Source: Listeria aquatica FSL S10-1188 (GTDB taxonomy: Bacteria; Bacillota; Bacilli; Lactobacillales; Listeriaceae). From it: DNA of 64,000 bases. The stretch spans positions 62,001-126,000 of the forward strand of contig NZ_AOCG01000001.1 in assembly GCF_000525795.1 (NCBI RefSeq), written 5' to 3'. The notes beneath the pieces are model-generated. The model was not told the DNA's origin. It worked only from the letters and a program-made list of their open reading frames with translations, and searched no databases. The position numbers and the translations under genes are program-made. Position 1 is the first letter of the stretch; each line of letters starts with the position of its first letter. Positions 45,773 to 54,443 of the stretch are shown here, piece after piece.

Positions 45773-46519
45773 ATGAAAACAGCCAGATTAACAGCTGTTG
45801 GAGTTCTAAGTGCTGCAGCGCTATTTAGTTTCGTAGGAACAGCAGATGCGGCAGGAACTCCACAAACGGCCGCAACGTATTCTTCAAAAGGAGATGTATC
45901 ATTCACGCTCGATAACAGTAGCGTGCCACCACTTGATCCGACGAATCCAGATAAGGATAAACCTATTCAGGATAATCCTAAAGATCCAGTGGATCCGGGA
46001 ACAACAGGTCCTCTAACGATTGACCGTGTCTCGAATATCCATTTTGGTGAACAAAAAATTTCAGCTGAAGACGAAACCTATTATGCAAAACCAACTGAGA
46101 TTATTTTGAATGACGGAACGAGTACTAGTGCTCCAAACTATGTCCAATTGACGGATAAACGAGGAACAGCTGTAGGATGGAAATTGCAAGTGACACAAGA
46201 AGACCAGTTCAAGACGCAGGATCAAAAAGCGCTTGAGGGTGCACAAGTTACTTTCGCGAATGGTCTTACAAAGACAGAAGCGACCAATAAAGCTAGTGCG
46301 CCTACAACACAAACCCCAGTTGTTTTTGATAAGTTTGGACAAGCAAAAACGATTATGACTGCAACTAAAGGTTCAGGAATGGGTACATGGTTTGAAAATT
46401 TTGGAGATGATTCGAACATGGATAAAAGTATCTCACTTTTCGTTCCAGGTGTCTCAGCTAAAGATCAAACAGGATATTCTGCAACCTTTACATGGACACT
46501 TCTCGATTCACCAGCTTGA
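45773..46519 (+). CDS. WxL-domain surface protein
   Basis: The 248-residue secreted protein has a signal peptide (MKTARLTAVGVLSAAALFSFVGTADA-A). A Pro/Asp-rich linker follows (about 50-80: SSVPPLDPTNPDKDKP, repeated in style). The WxL domain carries WKLQVTQEDQF (about 140) and the closing TFTWTLLDSPA. WxL domains attach non-covalently to peptidoglycan in Listeria, Enterococcus and lactobacilli. No WxL operon partners (DUF916, LPXTG) are adjacent, so it stands alone. ATG 45773 follows AAAGGAGGAAGAAAG. Confidence 0.92.
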   Translation: MKTARLTAVGVLSAAALFSFVGTADAAGTPQTAATYSSKGDVSFTLDNSSVPPLDPTNPDKDKPIQDNPKDPVDPGTTGPLTIDRVSNIHFGEQKISAEDETYYAKPTEIILNDGTSTSAPNYVQLTDKRGTAVGWKLQVTQEDQFKTQDQKALEGAQVTFANGLTKTEATNKASAPTTQTPVVFDKFGQAKTIMTATKGSGMGTWFENFGDDSNMDKSISLFVPGVSAKDQTGYSATFTWTLLDSPA

Positions 46520-46534
46520 TAATTTTTAGAAATT

Positions 46535-46588
46535 AACCGTTAAATCAAGTGTGCTTTATGAGGGCGCTTGGTTTATCGGTTAGTTTTA
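46535..46588 (+). terminator. Terminator after the WxL gene
   Basis: aaccgttaaatcaagtgtgc pairs with a near-complete inverse (cgcttggtttatcggtt) and is followed by a T-rich tract. Confidence 0.85.
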
Positions 46589-46750
46589 TTTGGAGGCAAT
46601 TTTCACTTTCCTAAAAAGGAAAGCACAATTTAAAAGGAAGCATGTTTTTTATTTCACAAGCAAAGCTTTTTTTGCTAAAATCAACTTTAGAAAGATAAAA
46701 TCAAGAAATTGTCAAAAAATGGACACATTTTGAGAGCAAAGTTCGCAGTA

Positions 46751-46780
46751 TTGTCAATTTTTTATGAAACACTTTATGAT
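46751..46780 (+). promoter_or_regulatory. Promoter of the small RNA candidate
   Basis: TTGTCA (46751-46756) and TATGAT (46775-46780) are separated by 18 bp. They lie 7-8 bp before the predicted RNA start. Confidence 0.6.
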
Positions 46781-46786
46781 AAAATA

Positions 46787-46921
46787 AAGTTAATGTTACA
46801 TGACACCTGTTAATTGTGGTTCGTATTTGCTTCACCAGGCATCTGTACGACTTGCACATTAACAGACGTCACTATCCCATTAAGGCCAGTTGCTCCCATC
46901 AAAGCTTCTGGTCTTTTTTTT
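46787..46921 (+). ncRNA. Small regulatory RNA candidate, possibly LhrC-like
   Basis: A sigma-A-type promoter is followed by about 130 bases without an ORF. They form a long stem (ctgttaattgtg with cacattaacag) enclosing a smaller hairpin, then a single-stranded stretch with TCCC. A terminator hairpin (aggccag with ctggtct) has CTCCC in its loop and a T8 tail. Exposed UCCC motifs that pair with Shine-Dalgarno sequences are the hallmark of the Listeria LhrC family. Structure and promoter are visible. The family link is inference from motif and size. It lies between a WxL gene and a Crp-family gene. Confidence 0.55.
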
Positions 46922-47220
46922 ATGGCAAAAAATAGCGGAGACTTGTCGTGTGCGAAATAATGCAAAATGGCAAAAGCTAGAATTAAAAAATGAAAGCCTT
47001 TTTATATGATGAATAAGAGCTTTTTAAGATGGGTTTCTAGCAAACACACGTAAAAATAAATACGGAAATTCGTTTTTTGAGGAAAGTTGTAAAAATTTTG
47101 TCACATATTAGGCAATATTTTACCTTTTAGGATAAAGAGGAAGTAAAAAAAACTCGATATAATGAGAACATAGGTTGAAAAAGTCATTGTCAATAAGTTT
47201 ATGTATTTATTATGAAGTTC
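46922..47220. other. Spacer before the Crp-family gene
   Basis: No gene is seen. A TATAAT at 47158-47163 may be the -10 of the downstream regulator, but no matching -35 is visible. Confidence 0.4.
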
Positions 47221-47236
47221 TAAAGGAGGAAATAGG

Positions 47237-47806
47237 GTGTATATATCAAAGAAAAACGTTTTATCTTTTTCTGGAAATAAGGAAATTAATGAAACAGGAT
47301 TATTTTTAGTTGTAGATGGACACATTATGCAGGAATCAAATGGAACGCTCATCAAAGTTTTGAAACAAGATAGCGTATTTCATATCGACCCTGTAAAAAA
47401 ATCTTTCTTTCAGTATTTTTCTCACGGCAAGTGTTTCTTGCTTGAAATAGAAGATGAAAAATATCTAGCAGAAATTACGGAGAAAAATATCCATCGCTTA
47501 GCTGGAGCGCTTGAACGGTATCGTCTTCCAGCAAGACAACGTGTTGAGGCATTAATTTATCAAATTGCTTTAGATGTTGGGGTTGAAAGTGAAGATGAAA
47601 TTTATATTCCAGTATCTTGTAATCAATCAGAACTGGCGCGCTATAGTAATGTGAGCCGTGAATATTTTGTTAAAATCAAGAATGATTTATTGATGGAGAA
47701 CATGATTTCCGTTCGAAGCCGCAATTGGGTCTTACTTGAAAAAAGCAACTGGGAAATGCGTCCAAATTGCACGCCGCTTGAAAAGTCCACTGAGGTGGAA
47801 GTTTAA
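47237..47806 (+). CDS. Crp/Fnr-family transcriptional regulator
   Basis: The 189-residue protein is shorter than PrfA or Crp (about 230). It has a reduced N-terminal sensor part, the dimer helix KNIHRLAGALERYRLPARQRVEALIYQIA in outline, and a C-terminal Crp-type helix-turn-helix (ISCNQSELARYSNVSREYFVKIKNDLL, about 135-162). No Fe-S Cys cluster is visible, so it is not a classical Fnr. Listeria genomes hold many such paralogues. It starts at GTG 47237 after AAAGGAGGAAATAGG. Targets are unknown. Confidence 0.78.
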   Translation: MYISKKNVLSFSGNKEINETGLFLVVDGHIMQESNGTLIKVLKQDSVFHIDPVKKSFFQYFSHGKCFLLEIEDEKYLAEITEKNIHRLAGALERYRLPARQRVEALIYQIALDVGVESEDEIYIPVSCNQSELARYSNVSREYFVKIKNDLLMENMISVRSRNWVLLEKSNWEMRPNCTPLEKSTEVEV

Positions 47807-47815
47807 TTTTAAAAA

Positions 47816-47849
47816 CCAGCTTTTAATCTGTTTAAAAGCTGATTTTTTG
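47816..47849 (+). terminator. Terminator after the Crp-family gene
   Basis: cagcttttaa pairs with ttaaaagctg and is followed by six T residues. Confidence 0.9.
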
Positions 47850-47937
47850 TTGTTCTTTTTTTCTCGAATTGTTATTGACAGCTTAAAAACAAAATGAGAT
47901 TATAGAAAGACTTCGCGTAAAGAAAGTGGGGAATATT

Positions 47938-48420
47938 GTGCAAATCAAAAGTTATGAAGAAAAGTATTGTGATCAGTTGACAAAGCTGATTTTAGGGGTC
48001 CAACAAGATGAATTCGGCGTAGCCATTACGCTAGATGATCAGCCAGATTTAATGGACATTCCAGGTCATTATTTTGATGGGAAAGGGCACTTCTGGGTGG
48101 CTCTCCAAGATGATGTAGTGATCGGAACGATAGCTGTTTTGTTTTTGGAGAATGGTCATGCGGCGATTCGTAAACTTTTTACGGATGCGAATTTTCGGGG
48201 GAAAGAATATCAAACGGGGCAAAAATTATTGGATGCTCTTGAAGCGTTTTGTGCGGAAAATGGGAAAAATGCCATTTATCTGGGCACGACCGATAAATTT
48301 AAAGCTGCGCACCGATTTTATGAGAAAAATGGCTACGAAGAAATCAATAAAACAGATTTACCAGAGGACTTCCATATTCTTGCGGTAGATTCGAAGTTTT
48401 ATCGGAAAAATGTGAATTAA
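47938..48420 (+). CDS. GNAT-family N-acetyltransferase
   Basis: The 160-residue protein has the GNAT acetyl-CoA pattern: HFWVALQDDVVIGTIAVLFL (strands 2-4), then the pyrophosphate loop region LFTDANFRGKEYQTGQKLLDALEAFC and the late AAHRFYEKNGYEEI. The acceptor substrate is unknown. GTG 47938 is preferred; GTG 47926 lies in frame but has no ribosome site. Confidence 0.87.
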   Translation: MQIKSYEEKYCDQLTKLILGVQQDEFGVAITLDDQPDLMDIPGHYFDGKGHFWVALQDDVVIGTIAVLFLENGHAAIRKLFTDANFRGKEYQTGQKLLDALEAFCAENGKNAIYLGTTDKFKAAHRFYEKNGYEEINKTDLPEDFHILAVDSKFYRKNVN

Positions 48421-48425
48421 TTAGT

Positions 48426-48470
48426 GGAGATTGTAAAAGAGGGAACCCTTTATTTACAATCTCTTTTTAA
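48426..48470 (+). terminator. Terminator after the GNAT gene
   Basis: gagattgtaaa pairs with tttacaatctc around a long loop, followed by TTTTT. Confidence 0.85.
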
Positions 48471-48566
48471 AAGGAATTATTATTGTTTGTGAATTTTTTT
48501 ACAATTTCATTGATTTAAGCTATACTGGTTTTTGCAAGGGGGAAAAAGAAGGAAAGGGAGAGTCCA

Positions 48567-49408
48567 TTGTACGAACGAAAAGAATTATATGATTTTTTTA
48601 TGGAACGGACAAGCGAGCTTACAGAAGACTGGTATAACAAGATGGATCACAATCATTTGCACGGGGTTTACGCATCAAATGATAAGGAAGTTATTGGCAG
48701 GCTTAAACAGCAAAATTATCAGTTTCATTTATTGTTTTGTCGTTTGTTTCTTGAAAAAGACGAAGATTTTGGAGCGCTTTTTGAAAATTGGTTGGAAGAA
48801 CTTGCAAGCGATATCGAACATCTTTTGACGCCGATATATGAAATCATTGAACAATTTTTTCGTGTGGAAGACCAGTATTTGGAGTTGATCGAAAAGTTTT
48901 ATGCAGAAAATGTGGCAGGTGCTGGAAGTGAAGAAGTCAACTACTGGAGCCGAGAAATTACGAAACGGCTTGGGGAAATTGTCATTCGTTTTGTTCGAGA
49001 AAATGCTTTGCAGACTGAATTAAAGCTAAATGCACACAGAGAAACGATTTTGAAATTGAGCTGTCCGGTTATCCCGCTGATGAAGCATTCCGCTTTGCTT
49101 CCAGTGATTGGAGATATTGATGAAACACGTGCAAAAGTGATTTTGGAACACACGCTTGATGAATGTGCAAAGAAAAAATCGATCATTTATTTATTGACTT
49201 GTCCGGGGTTGCTACCGTTGACAAAATAGCTGTAGAAGAATTGGAGCAACTAATAGATGCGCTTAAACTGGTCGGGGTGGTTTGTACGCTTTCTGGTGTC
49301 AGGCCCAAAGTAGCTCGAGCTGTTGTGGAGTACGGATTTGAGCTTGAAACCATTCAGGTGGAAAGTGTGCTTAGTACGGCGATTGAAGCTAAATTTGCTG
49401 CTATATAA
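48567..49408 (+). CDS. RsbR-type stressosome protein with STAS domain, one frameshift
   Basis: Joined, this is about 280 residues: an N-terminal helical, non-haem-globin-like sensor (about 1-150) and a C-terminal STAS domain. The STAS part reads HRETILKLSCPVIPLMKHSALLPVIGDIDETRA, then HLFIDLSGVATVDK and LVGVVCTLSGVRPKVARAVVEYG. RsbR paralogues build the stressosome that feeds the sigma-B stress response. The Thr that RsbT phosphorylates would be at the GVATVD position. The frame breaks in the A6 run 49173-49178; correcting it gives CAKKKIDHLFIDLSG. It starts at TTG 48567 with GGGAGAG upstream. Confidence 0.86.
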
Positions 49409-49563
49409 TGAGTGGAAAAATAGGAAATAAGTGATTAGGATCTCGAAAAGGTGATTTTTTGAGGAACGCCAAGCTTTTTCCTGTTTTTCTGCTCTTTTTT
49501 GTTTGGAAACTTTGTGATATGCTTGTTCAGGTGGACTTAACGAGTCGGAAGGAAGGAAAGAAC

Positions 49564-50805
49564 GTGACAAAATTTTTACCACGTGATTTGTGGATTGTGA
49601 TTGTGGGCATGGTGCTTTTATATACCGGCTTATCATTTATTTGGCCGTTTAATATGGTTTACATGACAGGCGAACTTGGAATGTCTGGAACAGATGCTTC
49701 GCTTGTCCTTTTGGTGAACTCTTTTGTAGGGATTATTTCAAGTATTATTGGCGGCTTGATTTTTGACCGCTTTTCAGGCTATATTTCGCTTTGGATTGGA
49801 ACCATCATTTTAGTCCTCGCCACACTTAGCTTGAGCCTGTTTCACGGCTATCCAACTTTCATTTGGAATTTGTGGTTGGTCGGATTTGCGATGGGAATGG
49901 TTTTCTCGGGATTATATGCAGCGGCAGGCCTTACGCATCCAACTGGAGGACGAACAGGGTTTAATGCGATTTATGTTGCGCAAAATATTGGCGTTGCGGT
50001 GGGTCCTTTTTTAGCAGGCTTGCTTAGTGGATTTGGAATGGGGAAAGTTTACTTAGGGGCCTTTCTTTTTGCGGTTTTTTATGCGCTTTTCTTTTTCATA
50101 TTCTTTCGTAAAATTGATTGGAAATCGGACCATATTGGAAGCGAAACGAAACACCGTAAACGTGGGATGAAACGAGCACGCCCTACTTTAATTGGTCTTT
50201 TTTCGATGATTCTTTTGCTCGCAACTTATTTATTTTGTCAGTTACCACACGTGCAGTGGCAATCCAACCTATCGACTTATATGACAAGCGATGTTGGAAT
50301 TTCAACAGCGGAATATGGCAAGTTATGGAGCTTAAATGGTGCGTTGATCGTTTTAGGTCAATTTGTGTTGATTCCAATTGTAGCACGCTTTAAGCGACAC
50401 TTGCACGCGCAGATTTTTATCGGCATTTTGCTGTTTGCGCTCTCGTTTATTATTGCCATGAATGCAACTGTTTATAGCGGCTTTGTACTTGGGATGATTT
50501 TTCTAACACTTGGGGAGATGTTTGCTTGGCCGGCGATTCCAACAATTGCTTATGCGCTTGCGCCGAAGGGAAGTGCAGGACTATACCAGGGACTTGTAAA
50601 CGGGATGGCGACAGCTGCACGAATGCTCGCCCCATTTTTAGGAGCAGTTGTTGTAGAAAAATTCGGTGGGATTACAGCCCTTTTTGTGGGCATCTTTATT
50701 TTGCTTGGACTGGCTGTTTTGTCAACGATTCTACAAAGGAATTTGCAGCTTCGAGATGAACGAAGTCGAGCTTTGAAAGGGGAAGAGCTAAGTGAAAATT
50801 TATGA
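49564..50805 (+). CDS. MFS transporter
   Basis: The 413-residue protein has 12 predicted membrane segments. Motif A-like GGLIFDRFSGYISLWIG lies in the first half. A related loop joins helices 8 and 9. The N-terminal half contains GLSFIWPFNMVYMTGELGMSG, as in drug or sugar efflux MFS proteins of Bacilli. GTG 49564, with GGAAGGAAAG upstream, begins at the right point before helix 1; the longer frame back to 49459 adds residues without family character. Its 3' end overlaps the amidohydrolase gene by 14 bp, so the two may share a substrate. Confidence 0.85.
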   Translation: MTKFLPRDLWIVIVGMVLLYTGLSFIWPFNMVYMTGELGMSGTDASLVLLVNSFVGIISSIIGGLIFDRFSGYISLWIGTIILVLATLSLSLFHGYPTFIWNLWLVGFAMGMVFSGLYAAAGLTHPTGGRTGFNAIYVAQNIGVAVGPFLAGLLSGFGMGKVYLGAFLFAVFYALFFFIFFRKIDWKSDHIGSETKHRKRGMKRARPTLIGLFSMILLLATYLFCQLPHVQWQSNLSTYMTSDVGISTAEYGKLWSLNGALIVLGQFVLIPIVARFKRHLHAQIFIGILLFALSFIIAMNATVYSGFVLGMIFLTLGEMFAWPAIPTIAYALAPKGSAGLYQGLVNGMATAARMLAPFLGAVVVEKFGGITALFVGIFILLGLAVLSTILQRNLQLRDERSRALKGEELSENL

Positions 50806-52375
50806 GAATGCCCGGTTTTATACGATGCAGCAAGAAGGTGATTTTGTTCAAAATGTCCTCGTTCAAAATGGTGTCATCCAAGGGCTTGATGTGGATCCGG
50901 ATGAGTATCTGGATGCAAAACGAATAGATTTAGAAGGGAAGACTGTTTTTCCGGGTTTTGTGGATTCACATATTCACTTGCTATGGTACGGGCAGGCGCT
51001 TGCCCGATTGAATTTAAGTGAAACAACATCCAAGCGGGAAGCGTTAGGACTCATTCGGCGTCGGGTTGCTGAACTGGAAGACGCTGCTTGGCTTTTTGTT
51101 GAAGGCTATGATGAAAATAAGTGGAGCGATGAGGCGACAATCATCACACGATGGGATCTAGATGAGGTGAGCCAAAACCACCCGATTCTTGTGCGACGAA
51201 TTGATTATCATAGTGTGAGTGTGAATTCGGCGCTGATTGATGTTGCTCAACTTGTGCCACAGGAAGTGCAGGGTGGCGAGATGGTGCTTGATGAATCGGG
51301 TGTGTTTACGGGGATTTTGAGAGATAATGCAACTTATCTTGCGACGGATCGCTTCCCGGTTCCGACAAATGAGGAGATTAGTGCATGGTTGAAGCTTGCG
51401 GTGCGGGATTTATGGCAAAAGGGCGTGACTGGCGCGCACTCGGAAGATTTACATTATTTTAATGGGTTTATGGGGACGCTACAAGCTTTTCGGGATACGT
51501 TGTCGGAAGATTTTCCGTTTCGTGCCCAACTTTTGATTCACAATGCCGAGTTTGATGTGTTTGAGCGATCAAACGAGCGGTTTATGGATGGCGATTCCTT
51601 CGTTGAGCTCGACAGTATGAAGATTTTTTATGATGGCACGGTTGGATCGAGGACAGCTTATATGTCGGCAGGCTATAAGAATAGTCCAGATGAGCACGGC
51701 TTGAAGATTCAAACGGACGAAGAGTTTGAAAGTCTCGTAAAGCGTGCACGCAAAGTGGGTCTACCAGTTGCTATTCATATTTTGGGTGATGCGGCTTTTC
51801 GTGATGTCATTCGGATGCTCAAAAAGTATCCTCCAAAGGCAGGTCAGCACGACCGAATGATTCATACGCCGTGGTTAACAGATGAGTTAATTGAAGAGGC
51901 GAAAGGGATGCCACTTTTATTTGATATTCAGCCACAATTTCTTTCAAGTGATTTACCCTGGGCGCTTGATGTGCTAGGCGAAAACTATCCCAAGCGTGCT
52001 TTTGCTTGGAAAACGCTGCTTGAAAGTGGTTTTAGTTTAGCTGGGGGAAGTGATGCACCAATTGAAATTCCGAACCCGCTTTATGGTATTCACGCCGCGG
52101 TGATGCGAACTGCTAACAGCGATTTGACAGGAACACGTTATTTTGAAGCAGAAGCACTAAGTGTATACGAAGCCATTTCACTCTATACAACAGGAAGCGC
52201 GAGTGCTAGCTATAAACCGAACTCAAGAGGCAAGATAGCGCCCGGTTTTGCGGCGGATTTTACGGTGCTTGAAACAGATCCTTTTAAAACCAAAAAGGAA
52301 AATTTGCGTTTGATTAAAGTTGCGAAGACGATTGTAGACGACCAGATAGTCTATTCAAACTCATCGCTTCTTTAA
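50792..52375 (+). CDS. Amidohydrolase family protein, YtcJ-like
   Basis: This 527-residue metal-dependent hydrolase of the amidohydrolase-3 group shows the metal site FVDSHIHLLWYG (HxH, about 55), the segment IFYDGTVGSRTAYMS, the His in VAIHILGDAAFRDV and the Asp in LAGGSDAPIEIPNP. It is cytosolic, with no signal peptide. Members cleave amides or deaminate diverse compounds; the substrate is unknown. It starts at GTG 50792 inside the end of the MFS gene, which implies coupling, perhaps import followed by hydrolysis. Confidence 0.88.
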   Translation: MKIYENARFYTMQQEGDFVQNVLVQNGVIQGLDVDPDEYLDAKRIDLEGKTVFPGFVDSHIHLLWYGQALARLNLSETTSKREALGLIRRRVAELEDAAWLFVEGYDENKWSDEATIITRWDLDEVSQNHPILVRRIDYHSVSVNSALIDVAQLVPQEVQGGEMVLDESGVFTGILRDNATYLATDRFPVPTNEEISAWLKLAVRDLWQKGVTGAHSEDLHYFNGFMGTLQAFRDTLSEDFPFRAQLLIHNAEFDVFERSNERFMDGDSFVELDSMKIFYDGTVGSRTAYMSAGYKNSPDEHGLKIQTDEEFESLVKRARKVGLPVAIHILGDAAFRDVIRMLKKYPPKAGQHDRMIHTPWLTDELIEEAKGMPLLFDIQPQFLSSDLPWALDVLGENYPKRAFAWKTLLESGFSLAGGSDAPIEIPNPLYGIHAAVMRTANSDLTGTRYFEAEALSVYEAISLYTTGSASASYKPNSRGKIAPGFAADFTVLETDPFKTKKENLRLIKVAKTIVDDQIVYSNSSLL

Positions 52376-52381
52376 AAGAAA

Positions 52382-52421
52382 TAACCTACCAAACTGATTT
52401 AGGTTTATGGTAGGTTTTTTT
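52382..52421 (+). terminator. Terminator after the amidohydrolase
   Basis: aacctaccaaac pairs with atggtaggtt and is followed by seven T residues. A near copy lies at 53128-53170. Confidence 0.9.
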
Positions 52422-52593
52422 CGTCTGGATTTAAGATCATGCCCTAATTTTTCTTGATTATGTTATAATGTATCCAATCCTTTTTGAAATTGCTTAGGAG
52501 AGATTGCTTTTTAAGGAGATGACGGGATAGGAAAGAGGAGCGTCTTAAAAAGATTTATACACAAGGAAAGTTAAATGTCGAGGAGGAACTTTT

Positions 52594-52926
52594 ATGATTG
52601 AATATATTAAACAAGCTGATGAGAGCCACCAAGCGCATTTACAAGCGATGTATAAACTGATTAAACAGGTTTTCCCTGAGGCAGAAGAAAAAATGGCTTA
52701 CGGAATGCCGGCATTTCATGAAAAAGTAAATGCCGTTTATTTCGGTGATAATAAAAAGCATCTTGGTTTTTATCCAACGCCTTCTGTTATTGAAGCTTTT
52801 GCTGAAAGACTAGATGGATATAAGTTTTCAAAAGGTGCGGTTCAGTTTCCTTACAACAAGGAACTTCCCAAAGAACTTATTTATGATATGTTGCAATACC
52901 GGAAGTCAGAGCTTGCACAAAAATAA
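52594..52926 (+). CDS. DUF1801 (YdhG-like) protein
   Basis: The 110-residue protein matches DUF1801, which includes YdhG/YyaI-like proteins once compared with frataxin. MYKLIKQVFPEAEEKMAYGMPAFHEKVNAVYFGDNKKHLGFYPTP and FSKGAVQFPYNKELPKELI are the family pattern. ATG 52594 follows GAGGAGG. It is cytosolic. The role is not established. Confidence 0.88.
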   Translation: MIEYIKQADESHQAHLQAMYKLIKQVFPEAEEKMAYGMPAFHEKVNAVYFGDNKKHLGFYPTPSVIEAFAERLDGYKFSKGAVQFPYNKELPKELIYDMLQYRKSELAQK

Positions 52927-52983
52927 GCCCAATGATGTACTTTAGTGAGTTCGAAAAATGCAAGATTTTGAGAATAGGAAAGT

Positions 52984-53082
52984 ATGCTAAAAATATCAAA
53001 AGAGACTGGGCGGTCAGTTCAAATTAACAAATTTGTTAAACAGGCTAGCGAGGAGCTACATATAAAAGAAAAAGAGCTGTAA
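52984..53082 (+). CDS. Short ORF of unknown nature
   Basis: A 32-codon ORF begins MLKISKETGRSVQINKF and ends KEKEL. AGGAAAG lies just before the ATG, but the spacing is very short. The sequence recalls the end of a larger protein. It may be a relic. A small hairpin (agagctgt with acagctct, 53073-53094) overlaps its end. Confidence 0.25.
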   Translation: MLKISKETGRSVQINKFVKQASEELHIKEKEL

Positions 53083-53127
53083 GGAGACAGCTCTCAAGCA
53101 TCGCGTAAGTTGGTAACTAATTTAGTC

Positions 53128-53170
53128 GGATAACCTACCAAGCCTGATGGCTCATGGTAGGTTATTTTTA
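53128..53170. terminator. Second aacctacca...tggtaggtt terminator
   Basis: aacctacca pairs with tggtaggtt and is followed by ATTTTT. It repeats the arms of the terminator 750 bp upstream. Confidence 0.75.
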
Positions 53171-53262
53171 TGGTCATTGCTGGCCGTAAATAAGCAAAAA
53201 AAGTGTTCCAAAAGATGCTAGAAAAATTGAAATGGGCTTAAAAAAGTACTTCAACAAGTGGA

Positions 53263-54248
53263 CTAATATGTGCTATTCATATAAAAATCAATGGTTTTTT
53301 TCTAATTCCTTTTTCTAATGAGAAATGTGGACGCCAATTTGTTTGTTTTAAAAGTTTATCGGGGTTTAGTGCATATCGTAAATCATGTCCTAGACGGTCT
53401 TCTACATGTTCAATCAAATCAATTGCATTTTCTCCTGTTTTTTTAGAGAGTAGCGTGAGGACTTTGTGAGCAATTTCAAGGTTCGTATATGTGTTTTGAG
53501 CACTGACATTGAAGGTCTCGCCTTCGAAAGCTGGTGTAGTGATGATTTCCCAGATGGCACTACAGTGATCTTCTACGTAAATCCAGTCGCGAACGTTCGA
53601 ACCACTTCCGTAAATCGGGATGTGCTTTTTAGCTAGAGCACTTTCGATAACAGTCGGAATAAATTTTTCTTGGTTTTGGAAAGGACCAAAGTTATTGCTA
53701 CAGATTGAAATCGAAACGGGCAATTGATAGGTGTTTTGAAAGGCGAGAACAAGGTGATGGGCGGCTGCTTTACTGGCTGAATAGATATTTCGTGGTTGAA
53801 TCGGTGAATTTTCATCAAAACTCCCCGTTGTGATGGAACCAAAGATTTCATCTGTACTAATAAAGTGAAAACGTTTGCCATCTAAATCATCTTTCCATAA
53901 ATCTCGTGCGGCAGTGAGAAGGTTGTATGTTCCTTCAATATTGCTATGCAAAAAGGGGCGTCCATCATAGGTGCTACGGTCAACGTGTGTTTCAGCAGCG
54001 AAGTGAACGATTGTGTCAGGAGCGAAATCTAGGATGGCTTTTGTGGTTAAAGTGGCGTCATAGAGGTCGATTTCAGCAAATTGATAGTTAGGATAGTGAT
54101 GGAGTTCTTCGTTTATGGGTGTACTGGCGTAGGTTAGCTTGTCTAGATTGAAAAACTCATAGTCTGGATTTGACTGGACATGTTGACGCAGAAACTGGCT
54201 TCCGATGAAACCTGAACCGCCTGTAATTAAAATTTTCATGTTGTTCAC
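53263..54248 (-). CDS. rmlB: dTDP-glucose 4,6-dehydratase, one frameshift at the 3' end
   Basis: This extended SDR enzyme of about 328 residues makes dTDP-4-keto-6-deoxyglucose, a step to dTDP-L-rhamnose. It shows the NAD loop TGGSGFIGSQFLRQ (about 8-21), AAETHVDRST, the catalytic STDEIFG region (RmlB Asp-Glu) and YSASKAAAHH (Tyr-x3-Lys). As sequenced it ends KKPLIFI. Removing one base from the T7 run 53295-53301 gives KTIDFYMNSTY with a stop at 53263, the normal end. The other rml genes are not in this window. Confidence 0.92.
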
Positions 54249-54443
54249 CCTTTCAGTTAAGAATTTCGTTTAAGATTACTTTTAAGCTATTGTAACTGAA
54301 TTTGGTAAAGTTGTATAATGAAGTGGAAGTTTTGAATGAAGCGGTGAAGTCTTTTCCTTTGTTCTTGCGATGAGGTTAGCATATAGCGCCTTTTTTTTGT
54401 TAATCTAGGGATAAAGGATTTTCGGACGGAAAGGAATCTATTT

